From: an uncultured candidate division Zixibacteria bacterium
GTDB lineage: Bacteria > Zixibacteria > MSB-5A5 > GN15 > PGXB01
Assembly: GCA_937925655.1 (NCBI GenBank)
Contig: CALAMC010000020.1
Location: forward strand, 1 to 64,000
DNA: 64,000 nucleotides
Direction: 5' to 3'
In this document: in pieces, positions 8,267 through 17,808 of the stretch
Layout of the letters: each line of letters starts with the position of its first letter
Position numbering within the stretch: the first letter of the stretch is position 1
The notes under the pieces: generated by a model
Told to the model about the DNA's origin: nothing
The model's database searches: none
Seen by the model: the letters and a program-made list of their open reading frames with translations, nothing else
Position numbers and translations under genes: made by a program

Positions 8267-8686
8267 TCAGGAGACTTTCTCTCTTTCATACACCGGGGGT
8301 TTGGAATAATTATCCGGCGGTATCGGCTTATTTCCCGAGGTGAAACCCAGAACTCCGATGGCAATAAGGTTGATAAACGGAATTATCACCAAAAATCCCC
8401 ACAGCGGCGATTTACCGCAGTTCTTGGCGGTTTCCATCCACAGCCAGGCAATTGCGATTATGTTGACGAATGGAATCAGGCAGATTAAAAACCACCAGAG
8501 CGTTTTGCCAGCCAGTTGGATTAGTTGTAACACGTTGACAATCGGTATGAAGGAGTACCAGGGGTTGCTGTGACCCAGCTGTTTGGCAATTCTGTATTGC
8601 GCAAGGCCAACATAGAACCAGAGCGCCAGAATTATCAAAGGGTAAGCCAAACCGAACTCCGCACCCGAATAACCGGAATCGTACAT
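8267..8686 (-). CDS. Small multi-pass membrane protein (DUF5684-like)
   Basis: 139 residues with four hydrophobic helices (LAYPLIILALWFYVGLAQY, the VNVLQLIQLAG region, WWFLICLIPFVNIIAIAWLW, GFLVIIPFINLIAIGVLGF) and a short charged tail. The GHSNPWYSFIPIVN segment and repeated PFxNxIAI motifs are typical of the DUF5684/signal-peptidase-associated membrane proteins. Function is unknown. The frame extends further upstream, but ATG 8686 has a strong Shine-Dalgarno, TGGAGGACATT, so I take it as the start. It is monocistronic, with its own terminator. Confidence 0.85.
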   Translation of the reverse strand: MYDSGYSGAEFGLAYPLIILALWFYVGLAQYRIAKQLGHSNPWYSFIPIVNVLQLIQLAGKTLWWFLICLIPFVNIIAIAWLWMETAKNCGKSPLWGFLVIIPFINLIAIGVLGFTSGNKPIPPDNYSKPPVYEREKVS

Positions 8687-9022
8687 AATGTCCTCCAGGT
8701 TGGGTTCTTGATATTGGGAACACCTCGATGCGTCCCCATTTATACTAATTATCGTCATTCCGAGGCAGACTCATTAGATATGAGTAAAACAACCTCCATC
8801 GTGCTGTTCAAATTTTGAACAGGGGACCCTTTTCATGATTCTTAAGTATTTAATATCCGGCTGTTTATGCGTTATGACCGGTTAGAAAAAATCCAAATTG
8901 GCCGATATCATTATTAATAACCGATTACAGAAAACATTGAAGCGCGAATTTGCCCGCATCAATGATAATCGTAAGCGCTTGTCGACATGATTGAGAATAA
9001 AACGGGGCCAAGCGGACGAGCA

Positions 9023-11764
9023 ATGTTTAAATTCTTCAAAAACACATCCATCGATAAAAAACTGACCCTGCTGATCCTGTCCTTTTCCGGAACCATGTTG
9101 CTGCTGGCCTGCATCTCTTTCATGGTCTATGATTACCATAATTTCCGAAATGAGATGGTCCGAGAAATGGACGGTATCGCAATGGGGATTGGCGGCGAGT
9201 TGATAGATTATCTGATAGGCAACAACGATGAAGCCGCAAAAGAGAAACTTATGCGGCTGGCCGTTGAATCGCGCTTTCACGCCGCCGTTTTATATGATGA
9301 TAATAATCGCGCCGTGGCATGGTTCGGGATCAAACCTGAAAATGCCCTGGCGCACATTTCCAATCAGGAATACGGGCATGCCTTTCATAGTGGATATCTT
9401 GATGTGTACAAACCCATAATGGCCGACGATGAAATAAAGGGGAGTTTATTGCTGCGGGTCGAGCTTGGTAATCTTGAAAAGCTCGTGATCGCACAGTCGT
9501 ATATTACCATCGCATTCTTGGTCGTCGGTCTGCTGGCAGGCATCGCCGTCGCCGGTTTGGTTCGTCGCATGGTAACCCAGCCGATTACCGAATTGTCATC
9601 TCTGGCCCGGGACATATCAATAAGTCAGGATTATTCCATACGTGCTAAAAAAAGGAGTAATGATGAGATCGGGCGCCTGGTGCGAAGTTTCAATGATATG
9701 TTATCCCAGATCCAGGGGCGCGATTCCGAGCTTATGCATACGCAGCAGGTCGCGGCCGAATGGGCCGAAAAACTCAACGAAGAGCTTTCCGTCCGGCGCC
9801 GCACCGAAGAGGCTTTGCGTGAAAAGGAAACCAAGTATCGCACTTTGTTTGATATGGCCGAAGACGCTATATTCATTATGGGGGGCGACAGGTTTATCGA
9901 TTGTAATTTTTCTACTTTGCGCGTTTTTAAATGCACCCGGGAGCAGATCATCGGTCAACCGCCATACACCTTTTCTCCTGAATTTCAGCCCGATGGCCGG
10001 CCATCTAAAGAAAAGGCTCTCGAAAAAATTAAGGCGGCTATGGCCGGAACCCACCAATTTTTCGAATGGACACATTGTCATTATGACGGCACCCCCTTCG
10101 ACGCCGAAGTCAGCCTCTCCCGTATGGAACTCAACGGCGAAATTTGCCTGTTCGCCATCGTTCGTGATATAACCGAAAGAAAGGCGGCCGAACGGGCCAT
10201 GAGGGAAAGTGCCGATACCCTCCGCTCCACCATCGAGTCCACGGCCGATGGTATTCTGGTGGTCGACGATAACGGGAAAACCATTTTTGCCAACAGGAAA
10301 TTTGCCGAGATGTGGCAAATTCCCGATGAGATTATGGCCACCGAAGATGACGAAAAACTGCTGGGCTTTGTTCTGGACCAATTGGTCGAACCACAACAAT
10401 TTATACAAAAAGTCAGACAGCTTTATAAATCTCAAGCCATAGATTTTGATACGCTTTATTTCAAGGACGAGCGCGTCTTCGACCGTTATTCCTGTCCCCT
10501 TATTAAGGAAGGCCGGACCGCCGGACGGGTCTGGAGTTTCCGCGACGTCACCGAAAAAATCCAGAATGAGCATCAAAAAAACCAGCTGAAGGAAAAACTC
10601 GAACGGGCTCACCGTATGGAGTCACTGGGTATTTTGGCCGGCGGCGTGGCCCATGACCTTAATAACATGCTCGGCCCGCTGGTCGGCTACCCCGAATTGA
10701 TATTGAGAAAACTCCCCGAAGACAGCCCCGTGCGCCAGCAAATAATGCGCATGGGTCGGTCTGCCAAAGATGCCGCCGACGTTATTCAGGATCTGCTTAC
10801 CTTGGCCCGCCGAGGCCGCTATGAAATGAAACCGACCGACCTCAACGAAGCTATTCGCGGTTATCTTGATTCACCCGCCGCCGCAAAAATGATCGAAGGC
10901 AATCCCCGGGTGAATTTAAATGTCACCTTGCATGACGGGCCTTGCCTTATTATGGGCTCAACGCCCCACCTGTCCAAAGCCATAATGAATCTGATCGTCA
11001 ACGCTTATGACGCCATGCCGGAAGGCGGAAAAATTCATGTAACGACCAGTATCCAGACCCTGACCCGCCTGCACAGCGGTCACGACCGTATCAACCCCGG
11101 AGAATATATCGTTTTCAGCGTGAAAGACAATGGGCCGGGTATTGAAAAAAGCGATTTGGATAAGATTTTTGAACCGTACTACTCCAAGAAAAAAATGGGA
11201 ACCAGCGGAAGCGGTCTGGGTTTGTCTGTCGTCTATGGTATTGTCAAGGATCATAACGGATATTATGACGTTCTATCCGAACCGGGGAAGGGCGCCGAAT
11301 TCCTTTTATATTTTCCGGCCACGGCGCGACTGGTTGCGGCGGATAACGATGTCGCATTAGACTTCAACGGCTCTGAAAAACTGCTGATCGTGGATGATTC
11401 CACCGATCAGAGGGAAGTCGCCACCGAACTGCTTTCGTCGCTCGGTTATGAGGTCGCTTCCGTATCCAGCGGGCGGGCCGCTGTGGACTATTTAAAGAGC
11501 CACCGCGTGGACCTGGTCGTTCTTGATATGATCATGGAAAAAGATTTCGACGGTCTCGAAACTTATCGGGTCATATTGAATTCTCATCCCCATCAAAAAG
11601 CCATTATCGTCAGCGGTTTTTCTGCCACCGACCGGGTGGAACAAACGCTGGCACTGGGTGCCGGTCGTTATATCAAAAAACCCTATACCCGGCAGGAAAT
11701 CGGCCGGGCCGTCCGCGAAACTCTCGATGGCACGCCACAACCGGCTGGCGAACGGGTCGGCTAA
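9023..11764 (+). CDS. Hybrid sensor histidine kinase (HAMP-PAS-PAS-HisKA-HATPase-REC)
   Basis: 913 residues from the ATG at 9023; an earlier ATG at 8987 adds 12 non-hydrophobic residues and lacks a ribosome site. Two membrane helices flank an extracytoplasmic sensor domain, followed by HAMP, a coiled coil and two PAS domains (each beginning near EEALREKETKYRTLF and RAMRESADTLRSTIE). The HisKA box is GGVAHDLNNMLG with the phospho-acceptor at about His544. The ATPase has NAYDAMPEGG, DNGPGI and GSGLGLS. A C-terminal receiver has LIVDDS, the phospho-acceptor Asp835 in VVLDMI, and Lys in YIKKPY. No DNA-binding regulator is adjacent, so the output partner is unknown. Confidence 0.93.
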   Translation: MFKFFKNTSIDKKLTLLILSFSGTMLLLACISFMVYDYHNFRNEMVREMDGIAMGIGGELIDYLIGNNDEAAKEKLMRLAVESRFHAAVLYDDNNRAVAWFGIKPENALAHISNQEYGHAFHSGYLDVYKPIMADDEIKGSLLLRVELGNLEKLVIAQSYITIAFLVVGLLAGIAVAGLVRRMVTQPITELSSLARDISISQDYSIRAKKRSNDEIGRLVRSFNDMLSQIQGRDSELMHTQQVAAEWAEKLNEELSVRRRTEEALREKETKYRTLFDMAEDAIFIMGGDRFIDCNFSTLRVFKCTREQIIGQPPYTFSPEFQPDGRPSKEKALEKIKAAMAGTHQFFEWTHCHYDGTPFDAEVSLSRMELNGEICLFAIVRDITERKAAERAMRESADTLRSTIESTADGILVVDDNGKTIFANRKFAEMWQIPDEIMATEDDEKLLGFVLDQLVEPQQFIQKVRQLYKSQAIDFDTLYFKDERVFDRYSCPLIKEGRTAGRVWSFRDVTEKIQNEHQKNQLKEKLERAHRMESLGILAGGVAHDLNNMLGPLVGYPELILRKLPEDSPVRQQIMRMGRSAKDAADVIQDLLTLARRGRYEMKPTDLNEAIRGYLDSPAAAKMIEGNPRVNLNVTLHDGPCLIMGSTPHLSKAIMNLIVNAYDAMPEGGKIHVTTSIQTLTRLHSGHDRINPGEYIVFSVKDNGPGIEKSDLDKIFEPYYSKKKMGTSGSGLGLSVVYGIVKDHNGYYDVLSEPGKGAEFLLYFPATARLVAADNDVALDFNGSEKLLIVDDSTDQREVATELLSSLGYEVASVSSGRAAVDYLKSHRVDLVVLDMIMEKDFDGLETYRVILNSHPHQKAIIVSGFSATDRVEQTLALGAGRYIKKPYTRQEIGRAVRETLDGTPQPAGERVG

Positions 11765-11803
11765 TTATTTTTTCCGAATATTAGGTCAATCCGTCCGGCT
11801 CAC

Positions 11804-11833
11804 TTGACAAATCCTTTATCAAGACTTTATTAT
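11804..11833 (+). promoter_or_regulatory. Sigma-70-like promoter for the CBS/SLC13 operon
   Basis: TTGACA at 11804-11809 and TATTAT at 11828-11833 are separated by 18 bases. About 120 bases of leader follow before the CBS gene. It lies after the kinase stop codon, so the transporter operon can be transcribed separately from the kinase. Confidence 0.6.
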
Positions 11834-11961
11834 TTTGCATTGTTTTTATCGGGGCGATATGGTGCCGGGGCGGAGTTTTAATGTCGGTATGTTTCTATCC
11901 GTTCCGGATGGATGAATATGTTATTAGGGAAATATAAATATTAAAGGTGACGGAGAATATA

Positions 11962-12492
11962 ATGCCAACCAAGCGAGCCGGGGATATGATGATACCGCTG
12001 GAGAAGTATCCTCATATTCCTCACTGGTTTACACTTCGGCAGGCGGTCGCCGAAATAAAAAACTCCCAGCTTGAAGTCGGTGGACAAAGATCTCTGCCGC
12101 GATCGGTCCTGGTTTTTGATGAAAAATATCATCTCCTCGGTGTGGCCCGCCGCCGCGATATTCTTCGCGGTTTGGAGCCGAAATTCCTGAAAACCATGCC
12201 GATGGCCCACCGCCGCCAATTGTTCGATATTGAAGCCGATCCGGATTTGACCGTCCTGTCCGTAGGCCGGGTTGCCCAAGCCGTACGGGAACAAGCCGAT
12301 CAGCCGATTAGTGTGGTCATGCAACCCATTATGGACACGGTTGAATACAACGATCACATCACCAAAATCATTTACAAAATGATCAGCAAAGATTTGGACC
12401 TGCTTCCGGTTATGAAAGATAATCGGATTGTCGGGGTAGTCCGATCGGTGGATGCCTTCAATGAAATTGCCAATATCCTGCTGGAAGAATAA
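11962..12492 (+). CDS. CBS-domain pair protein
   Basis: 176 residues forming a Bateman module. The first CBS unit runs from AGDMMIPLEKYPHI through VLVFDEKYHLLGVARRRDIL. The second runs from SVVMQPIMDTVEYNDHI through LDLLPVMKDNRIVGVVRSVDAF. CBS pairs bind adenine nucleotides or SAM and regulate partner proteins. The next gene, 30 bases downstream, is a DASS transporter, so this protein may sense energy status for it. The frame begins with a GTG at 11947, but ATG 11962 has GGAG at ideal spacing and is taken as the start. No enzymatic domain is attached. Confidence 0.9.
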   Translation: MPTKRAGDMMIPLEKYPHIPHWFTLRQAVAEIKNSQLEVGGQRSLPRSVLVFDEKYHLLGVARRRDILRGLEPKFLKTMPMAHRRQLFDIEADPDLTVLSVGRVAQAVREQADQPISVVMQPIMDTVEYNDHITKIIYKMISKDLDLLPVMKDNRIVGVVRSVDAFNEIANILLEE

Positions 12493-12522
12493 CCGGCGGT
12501 TAATTTTAAATAATGGTGGACT

Positions 12523-14067
12523 ATGAATAAAGCCGATAATGACAAAGATAAAAATATGCCCCGCGGGGGCCTTCCGCCCATACCCGGTTCGGTCGAACTG
12601 GTCGTCGTTAAGAAAAAATTGGATTATAAAAGGCTGTTTTTCATGTTGCTGGGCATCACCCTGTTTAGCGCCGTATACTTTTCGCCCTCCTGGCCGAGTG
12701 CGGTCGATCCCGCCGGAAAAATTTTCGAACTGACCCGTGAAGGCAAAGCCGCCCTGGGATTGTTCTTTCTGGCCGCGACGTGGTGGGTCTTTGAAGTCGT
12801 CCCCATCGGCGTAACCGGTATATTAATTGGCATCGTACAGGCTATTTTCCTGATTCGTCCGGCCAAAACCGCGTTCGGAGATTTCATGGATCCCTCGGTC
12901 TGGTTCATCGTCGGTTCCGTCGTCATCGGCATGGCTTTCAGCAGTACCGGGCTGACCAAGAGGATGGCCTATAAAATGCTTTCCATCGTCGGCGAAAAAA
13001 CCAGTATGATATACCTGGGTTGCTTTGCCATGACCGCCGCGTTGACTCTGGTTATGGCCCACACCGCCGTCGCGGCGGCCGTATTTCCTCTGCTTATGGC
13101 TATATATTCGCTGTACAGCGACGACGAAAAACCGACCAAATTCGGCAAGGGCCTGTTTATCGGCATGGCCTTTGTGGCCGGAGCCGGAAGTATCATCACC
13201 TTGCTGGGTTCCGCCCGGGCGGCCGTGGCTATGGGCTTTTTCCGAGATATCGCCGGGACCGAAATATCCTTTTTCGAGTTGAGCTATTATATGCTGCCGG
13301 TTGGCATCGTCATGGTTTTCGCCCTCTGGGGTTTGTGTATGGTCCTGTTCAAACCCGAACATAAAACAATACCCGGCCTGCGCGACCGGGCCATCGAACT
13401 ATACCGCCATCTCGGGGTCATCAGACGCCAGGAATGGATTACGATAATCATTGTCGTCGCGACCATCGTGGCCATCGGCACCAAGGATTTCATCGGGCCG
13501 CTGGTACCCATCAATAAGAGCGCCATCATCCTGATTTCGACCATACTCTTTTTTGTGTTTAATATTCTCAAACTCGAAGACCTCGAAAGTATCCCGTGGA
13601 ACATCGTCCTGCTGTTCGGTGGGGCCATGAGCATCGGTTTTTGCCTATGGCAAACCGGGGCGGCCGAATGGATCGCCGTCCAATGGCTGTCGCTTCTGCA
13701 GGGTGCGCACTGGTTTTTCTTTGTCATGGGTATTGCCCTGTTCGTCCTGATTATGACCAACCTGATCATGAACGTCGCCGCCATCGCCATCTCGCTTCCC
13801 GTGGCCCTCGTCCTTGCTCCGTACATGGGCGTGGAACCCGAAGTCATATTGTTCGCGTCGCTGGTGACGGCCGGTATGCCGTTTTTATTTTTAGTCGGGG
13901 CGGCACCTAACGCCATTGCCTACGAAAGCCGTCAATTCACGAGCGGGCAATTCTTCATGGCCGGACTTCCCGCCAGTCTTCTGTTGCTTGTTGTTTTGGG
14001 CCTTTTTATTACGATTATATGGCCGTTGATGGGTATGCCGGTGGTTGGAACGCCGGTAGTGCCGTGA
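12523..14067 (+). CDS. SLC13/DASS family anion:sodium symporter
   Basis: 514-residue inner-membrane transporter with about 11-12 helices. A charged N-terminal tail of about 40 residues precedes the first helix, LFFMLLGITLFSAVYF. The C-terminal repeat has the family motif GAAPNAIAYESRQFTSGQF, and the N-terminal repeat a matching GSARAAVAMGFF turn. Family members import dicarboxylates, citrate or sulfate with sodium. Substrate cannot be fixed from sequence; a C4-dicarboxylate would fit the fumarate/succinate enzyme elsewhere in the window. Likely co-transcribed with the CBS protein. Confidence 0.88.
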   Translation: MNKADNDKDKNMPRGGLPPIPGSVELVVVKKKLDYKRLFFMLLGITLFSAVYFSPSWPSAVDPAGKIFELTREGKAALGLFFLAATWWVFEVVPIGVTGILIGIVQAIFLIRPAKTAFGDFMDPSVWFIVGSVVIGMAFSSTGLTKRMAYKMLSIVGEKTSMIYLGCFAMTAALTLVMAHTAVAAAVFPLLMAIYSLYSDDEKPTKFGKGLFIGMAFVAGAGSIITLLGSARAAVAMGFFRDIAGTEISFFELSYYMLPVGIVMVFALWGLCMVLFKPEHKTIPGLRDRAIELYRHLGVIRRQEWITIIIVVATIVAIGTKDFIGPLVPINKSAIILISTILFFVFNILKLEDLESIPWNIVLLFGGAMSIGFCLWQTGAAEWIAVQWLSLLQGAHWFFFVMGIALFVLIMTNLIMNVAAIAISLPVALVLAPYMGVEPEVILFASLVTAGMPFLFLVGAAPNAIAYESRQFTSGQFFMAGLPASLLLLVVLGLFITIIWPLMGMPVVGTPVVP

Positions 14068-14086
14068 TTATGTTTTCAAAAAGAAT

Positions 14087-14115
14087 AAACGCCGGTTATT
14101 CCGGCGCTTTTTGAT
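14087..14115. terminator. Bidirectional terminator between SLC13 and sulfatase-like genes
   Basis: CGCCGG-TTATT-CCGGCG (14091-14107) is followed by CTTTTTG on the plus strand. On the minus strand it is followed by TTTATTCTTTTTG. It sits between two convergent genes and can serve both. Confidence 0.8.
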
Positions 14116-14150
14116 TGTCCTGAATGAAAATCGGTCTCCCGCCGCCGGCT

Positions 14151-16115
14151 TCAATTTTTTATTCCGCTGGCGAAGCGAATATGACCAAAACCGTATTTAC
14201 CGTCGCCGGCGACCGGGATAATCAGAACATTATTGAACCCCCGCCTGACCGCTTCTTCGGGCACGCGGCTGCGCTCCACCCGCAGACCTCCGCCGGGAAT
14301 AATGTGCGGGTCGATTTCTCCGGCCGCGATAATAGTGCTGTCCAGCCGGAAATAAATCATGTATGTATCGTTGTGATCGATGCTGTACTCCATGTATTTC
14401 GAGTCCAGAACCTTATGAAGGCGGACCGTTACACCCCGCCTGTCCATCATGAAGCAGTCCTCGGCATCACACGGCGTCCCCTGCGTTTTGGGATGGCTGA
14501 CATGCCGATATTCCACCTGGTGCGGTGACAAATCCCTATACACCGCCAGCATCTGTTCGTGAATATGACCGAGCGTATCCTTGTTTATACGATACATTTC
14601 AAAAGGCGTATTCCATGTGGCGTAGTAACTGGCGGCCTCCAGCATCGTATATTCTGTACCGAAGCAGGCATTAAATATGGTCCTGAATGTGTTTACAGGG
14701 GTTACCGAGTGGGAGAACGCCGTCAAATCTTGATCCGGCAAAAATAAGGCGTACAAAATGGAAAAACGCTCGTTTAAATTGGTGGTCGCTGACCCGACCC
14801 AGCTTAACTGCGATCCGGGACCGTGGTCGCCCATGATGATTATTATCGGCCGCATGTCCTCGGGACAATCGAGTAGGGTATCAATGACGCCCGTCATACG
14901 GCGGTTGATGAATTGAAGCTGATTGCGATAGCCCTCGATATAGGCGTCAAGACTTCCACCAGCGTCGGTATAATGAGATCCGTCGCCCATGTGAAACGAA
15001 AGGTCATTGTCTACGCGTCCGCCGTCGGCGTCAAAAACGAAGGGCGGGTGAGGGGCAATGATATGGGCCAGGACGAAATTGGGATGATCGTCAGCTGGCC
15101 GAGAAGCGAGGCCCTCCAGGGTATTCAGAATCCGGCGGCGATGGATTTCGTAAGGCGAAAAGTACCGGTCAAATATTCTCGGCAGGGGGGTGGTGGACAG
15201 CAGGATATTGCCGAATTCGCTGGATTTCCAGTCGGAGACGATGTAATCATCGGCCCGCTTGAACTCGGTCAGCGAATAGCCGGACTCATAAGCAATCGTC
15301 CGATATCCAACCTTCTTGAGCGAAGCCATGACCCGGTTATGAATATATTTGTCATGCAGCGCTTTTCGATCATCGGATTTAGGGTCGAAGCGCGCCAGGT
15401 TTTGTATATAATCCATGTTGAGGACGGAGGCCATGGTCTGAAGCGTCTGACCGTAGTTGGAATGGGCCGAATCGGCTACGAAAAAACCCTTTTGGCGCAA
15501 ATATGCGATAAACCCCGAATTGTCATAATCATACATGTTTTTCAAAATATCCTGCCGGCCATAGCCGTCGAGGATGATTAAATAAATATCCCGGGGTAAA
15601 TCGTTTTGCGATATTTTAAGACCCGCGCCTTCCTCGTTCTTAATCGACTCTATTGTGGAATGGCCGCCCATTGTAATTTTTATAACCTGCATCGAAACCA
15701 GAACCACACCGAGTATTGCCAGCATTTTAAGGGGCGTGGTAAAATCCCATTTAACGCGGGAGAAAAATACCGCCGTGGCCAAACCCAGCGCCATCCAGAT
15801 GGGTAGCAGAATCTTATCCGCATTCGACCAGAGCTCCGATGATATAGACGGACTTTGGCCCCATAGGCTGGCGAAGTGCCCGTAAGAGAAAAACAAAATG
15901 ACCCACACGGCCGCCGTCAGACCGGCTTTAATGCCGTCTTTCAAAATCAAGCGCAATCCGACCGTCAGAACCGCGACAATCATGGCAATGGCCAAAAGTG
16001 GCGAAGTAATATCGCCAAACCCCATTTCATGCGCATTGTGTGCGTATAAGAAAAGGACGGGGAATATGGCATAAAGAGTGGGTGTAACTAACCACAGCAA
16101 TTTACTTGATCTCAT
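14151..16115 (-). CDS. Membrane-anchored sulfatase/LtaS-like hydrolase-transferase
   Basis: 654 residues. About five N-terminal membrane helices (residues 1-165) are followed by an extracytoplasmic alkaline-phosphatase-superfamily domain. That domain begins LPRDIYLIILDGYGR and includes SNYGQTLQTMAS, whose Thr or Ser is the likely nucleophile, HIIAPHPPF, and the metal-ligand motif IIIMGDHGPG. The layout resembles lipoteichoic acid synthase and phosphoglycerol or phosphoethanolamine transferases more than secreted sulfatases, since no CxPSR site is present. The start codon overlaps the methyltransferase stop by four bases, showing translational coupling. A role in modifying surface glycans or lipids is inferred. 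Confidence 0.85.
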   Translation of the reverse strand: MRSSKLLWLVTPTLYAIFPVLFLYAHNAHEMGFGDITSPLLAIAMIVAVLTVGLRLILKDGIKAGLTAAVWVILFFSYGHFASLWGQSPSISSELWSNADKILLPIWMALGLATAVFFSRVKWDFTTPLKMLAILGVVLVSMQVIKITMGGHSTIESIKNEEGAGLKISQNDLPRDIYLIILDGYGRQDILKNMYDYDNSGFIAYLRQKGFFVADSAHSNYGQTLQTMASVLNMDYIQNLARFDPKSDDRKALHDKYIHNRVMASLKKVGYRTIAYESGYSLTEFKRADDYIVSDWKSSEFGNILLSTTPLPRIFDRYFSPYEIHRRRILNTLEGLASRPADDHPNFVLAHIIAPHPPFVFDADGGRVDNDLSFHMGDGSHYTDAGGSLDAYIEGYRNQLQFINRRMTGVIDTLLDCPEDMRPIIIIMGDHGPGSQLSWVGSATTNLNERFSILYALFLPDQDLTAFSHSVTPVNTFRTIFNACFGTEYTMLEAASYYATWNTPFEMYRINKDTLGHIHEQMLAVYRDLSPHQVEYRHVSHPKTQGTPCDAEDCFMMDRRGVTVRLHKVLDSKYMEYSIDHNDTYMIYFRLDSTIIAAGEIDPHIIPGGGLRVERSRVPEEAVRRGFNNVLIIPVAGDGKYGFGHIRFASGIKN

Positions 16116-17497
16116 GGCCGTCTTTTCATCAGGTGTATCGACCTGGAACTCTTATCGATAGTCACCGAACCTTTCATGTCGAAATACTTCCCAAATGCCC
16201 GGCAAAACCCGTCAAAGTTGTAGTTTCCAAAAATGTCTTCTCGACAGGCCAGCATCTTTTTGACTCGCGAATCCTCCTTGGGGACGAATTCAATAATCAG
16301 TTTATTGCATATTTTATTAAAAAACTCCGCTATTTTCTCAAGGGGCAGGTTATTTCGGATGGCCAGATGGTGAATCAGGGCCAACGCCAGAACCGTGTCA
16401 GCCGGACCGCGCTCTACAAACGACTTTCTCTCCCGGTTTTCCCAGCCGGTACCACCGCTGGGATTGAGCAATTCCATGACCAGCGGCAGGAAATTCTTCT
16501 CGCCATCATGACGGGCTTTGCGATAGCTTGTTTCCACCGCTGAATAGTCCTGGTCAAAAGTAACGGTGGGTATGCCCGCATTGGAGGCCAGTCTTGCGAA
16601 AATTCCGGTATTGGATCCCAGATCCCAGACATTTGCAGGCCGGGCTTCCTTCAGAAATTTTTCTACAATGGCCAGCTTATTATCGAAAGAAAACTTGCTG
16701 TAATTGTTTTCGTCGTAATAATCTGACCAAAGCGAATGCGCCGGTTCCCATTTTAGTTTAGAAATCGCCGATTCGAGATTGTCAATAAGCCCCAGCAATG
16801 CGGCTTTCGACATCTTTCGGTTTTTGATATCCGGCTCTCGTTCCGTGGCCTTTTTTAAAGAACGGGCATGCAAATGTATATTGGCCAGAAGCGGAAATGA
16901 CAGACGGGTTCGTTTGGGCAGAAGCGCCGCCGTCAGATCCAGCGGAATCCCGTCGATATAATTCTCCATGAGCCAGCCTAACCGTACGTCAACTTTGGCC
17001 ATCAATGCCAGAGGAGCCAGAAAATGTTGACAAAACTGCCGGTAGGCAATCCAGGGTCGGCCCGGACGATATCGTTCAAAAGACAAAGTATCGATCAATA
17101 CCGGCCGACAACCGATAAACTGAATATTGAAGGCATTGGCATCCTTGAGAGTCATCCCGTATTCAAGCGCGATTTTTTGAATATTTAAAGTCAGGCTGGC
17201 GGCATCTTTGAGCTGACCGAAACACCACTCATAAGGAAATGATATAAAAGGAACTTGCTCCGGTCTGATAATGGCATAAGCCGCCGCCGGATCGGGAGGA
17301 GAAATCACGGCTTTTTCATGGGTAACCATCAGGCCGTCCTTCACCAGACGTTCATACAGACCCGATTTTATGAAAAAATCATAATTATTCCGGTAGCATT
17401 TGTTAATCTGCCGGTAAACCTGACCGCCGTTTTTAAATACAAATCCCGATGGGTCACGAAACGACCCGAATAACCCGTTCGCGTCGTCGTCAGGCAT
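16112..17497 (-). CDS. Class I SAM-dependent methyltransferase (NoeA-like)
   Basis: 461 residues. The C-terminal half holds a Rossmann methyltransferase with SAM motif I VWDLGSNTGIFARLA, acidic motif II VTFDQDYSAVE, and ALIHHLAI. The N-terminal half (GSFRDPSGFVFKNGG, VYRQINKCYRNNYDF) matches a conserved architecture sometimes called nodulation protein NoeA-like. Substrate is unknown. It lies between a small membrane protein (8-base overlap) and the sulfatase-like enzyme (4-base overlap), an arrangement that suggests surface polymer modification. Confidence 0.85.
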   Translation of the reverse strand: MPDDDANGLFGSFRDPSGFVFKNGGQVYRQINKCYRNNYDFFIKSGLYERLVKDGLMVTHEKAVISPPDPAAAYAIIRPEQVPFISFPYEWCFGQLKDAASLTLNIQKIALEYGMTLKDANAFNIQFIGCRPVLIDTLSFERYRPGRPWIAYRQFCQHFLAPLALMAKVDVRLGWLMENYIDGIPLDLTAALLPKRTRLSFPLLANIHLHARSLKKATEREPDIKNRKMSKAALLGLIDNLESAISKLKWEPAHSLWSDYYDENNYSKFSFDNKLAIVEKFLKEARPANVWDLGSNTGIFARLASNAGIPTVTFDQDYSAVETSYRKARHDGEKNFLPLVMELLNPSGGTGWENRERKSFVERGPADTVLALALIHHLAIRNNLPLEKIAEFFNKICNKLIIEFVPKEDSRVKKMLACREDIFGNYNFDGFCRAFGKYFDMKGSVTIDKSSRSIHLMKRRP

Positions 17498-17741
17498 TTT
17501 TATCGCCGCCCTTGCGGCCGGGATTCCTTAAAAGGCCGGTGATCCGACGCCAGAACATCTTGACCGAAAAAACCGCCCCCAGAAGCCCGGCTAACAAAAA
17601 TTGCAGAAAATATGAGCCGGAGGACGGGTCAATATACGCCTGGGCGTCATCACTCAAAAACAGCACCAAAATCGGTGTCAGGCACGCAATGAATAATGCT
17701 CTCGTGAGGGTCGAGCGAATTGTATCAGAACGAATCATCAC
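17490..17741 (-). CDS. Small membrane protein with YIDPSSGSYFLQ motif
   Basis: 83 residues: a signal-like hydrophobic N-terminus (LFIACLTPILVLFL), the motif DAQAYIDPSSGSYFLQ, one further membrane helix (FLLAGLLGAVFSV) and a basic cytoplasmic tail. The YIDPxxG motif recurs in small proteins next to methyltransferase and phosphatase-superfamily genes. The molecular role is not known. GTG 17741 and ATG 17738 are both possible starts; AAAGGA lies 9-12 bases upstream. It is the first gene of a tightly overlapping three-gene operon. Confidence 0.8.
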   Translation of the reverse strand: MMIRSDTIRSTLTRALFIACLTPILVLFLSDDAQAYIDPSSGSYFLQFLLAGLLGAVFSVKMFWRRITGLLRNPGRKGGDKNA

Positions 17742-17808
17742 CCAATGGTGTCCTTTCTATATTGCTTTACGTAGGGTGAGGGATTTTGTTCAGTCTATTT
17801 TGTTTTTT

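Noticed and set aside
9701..10612. 303-codon frame antisense to the histidine kinase PAS domains
   Set aside because: The kinase domains are unmistakable on the plus strand; the antisense frame has no motif.
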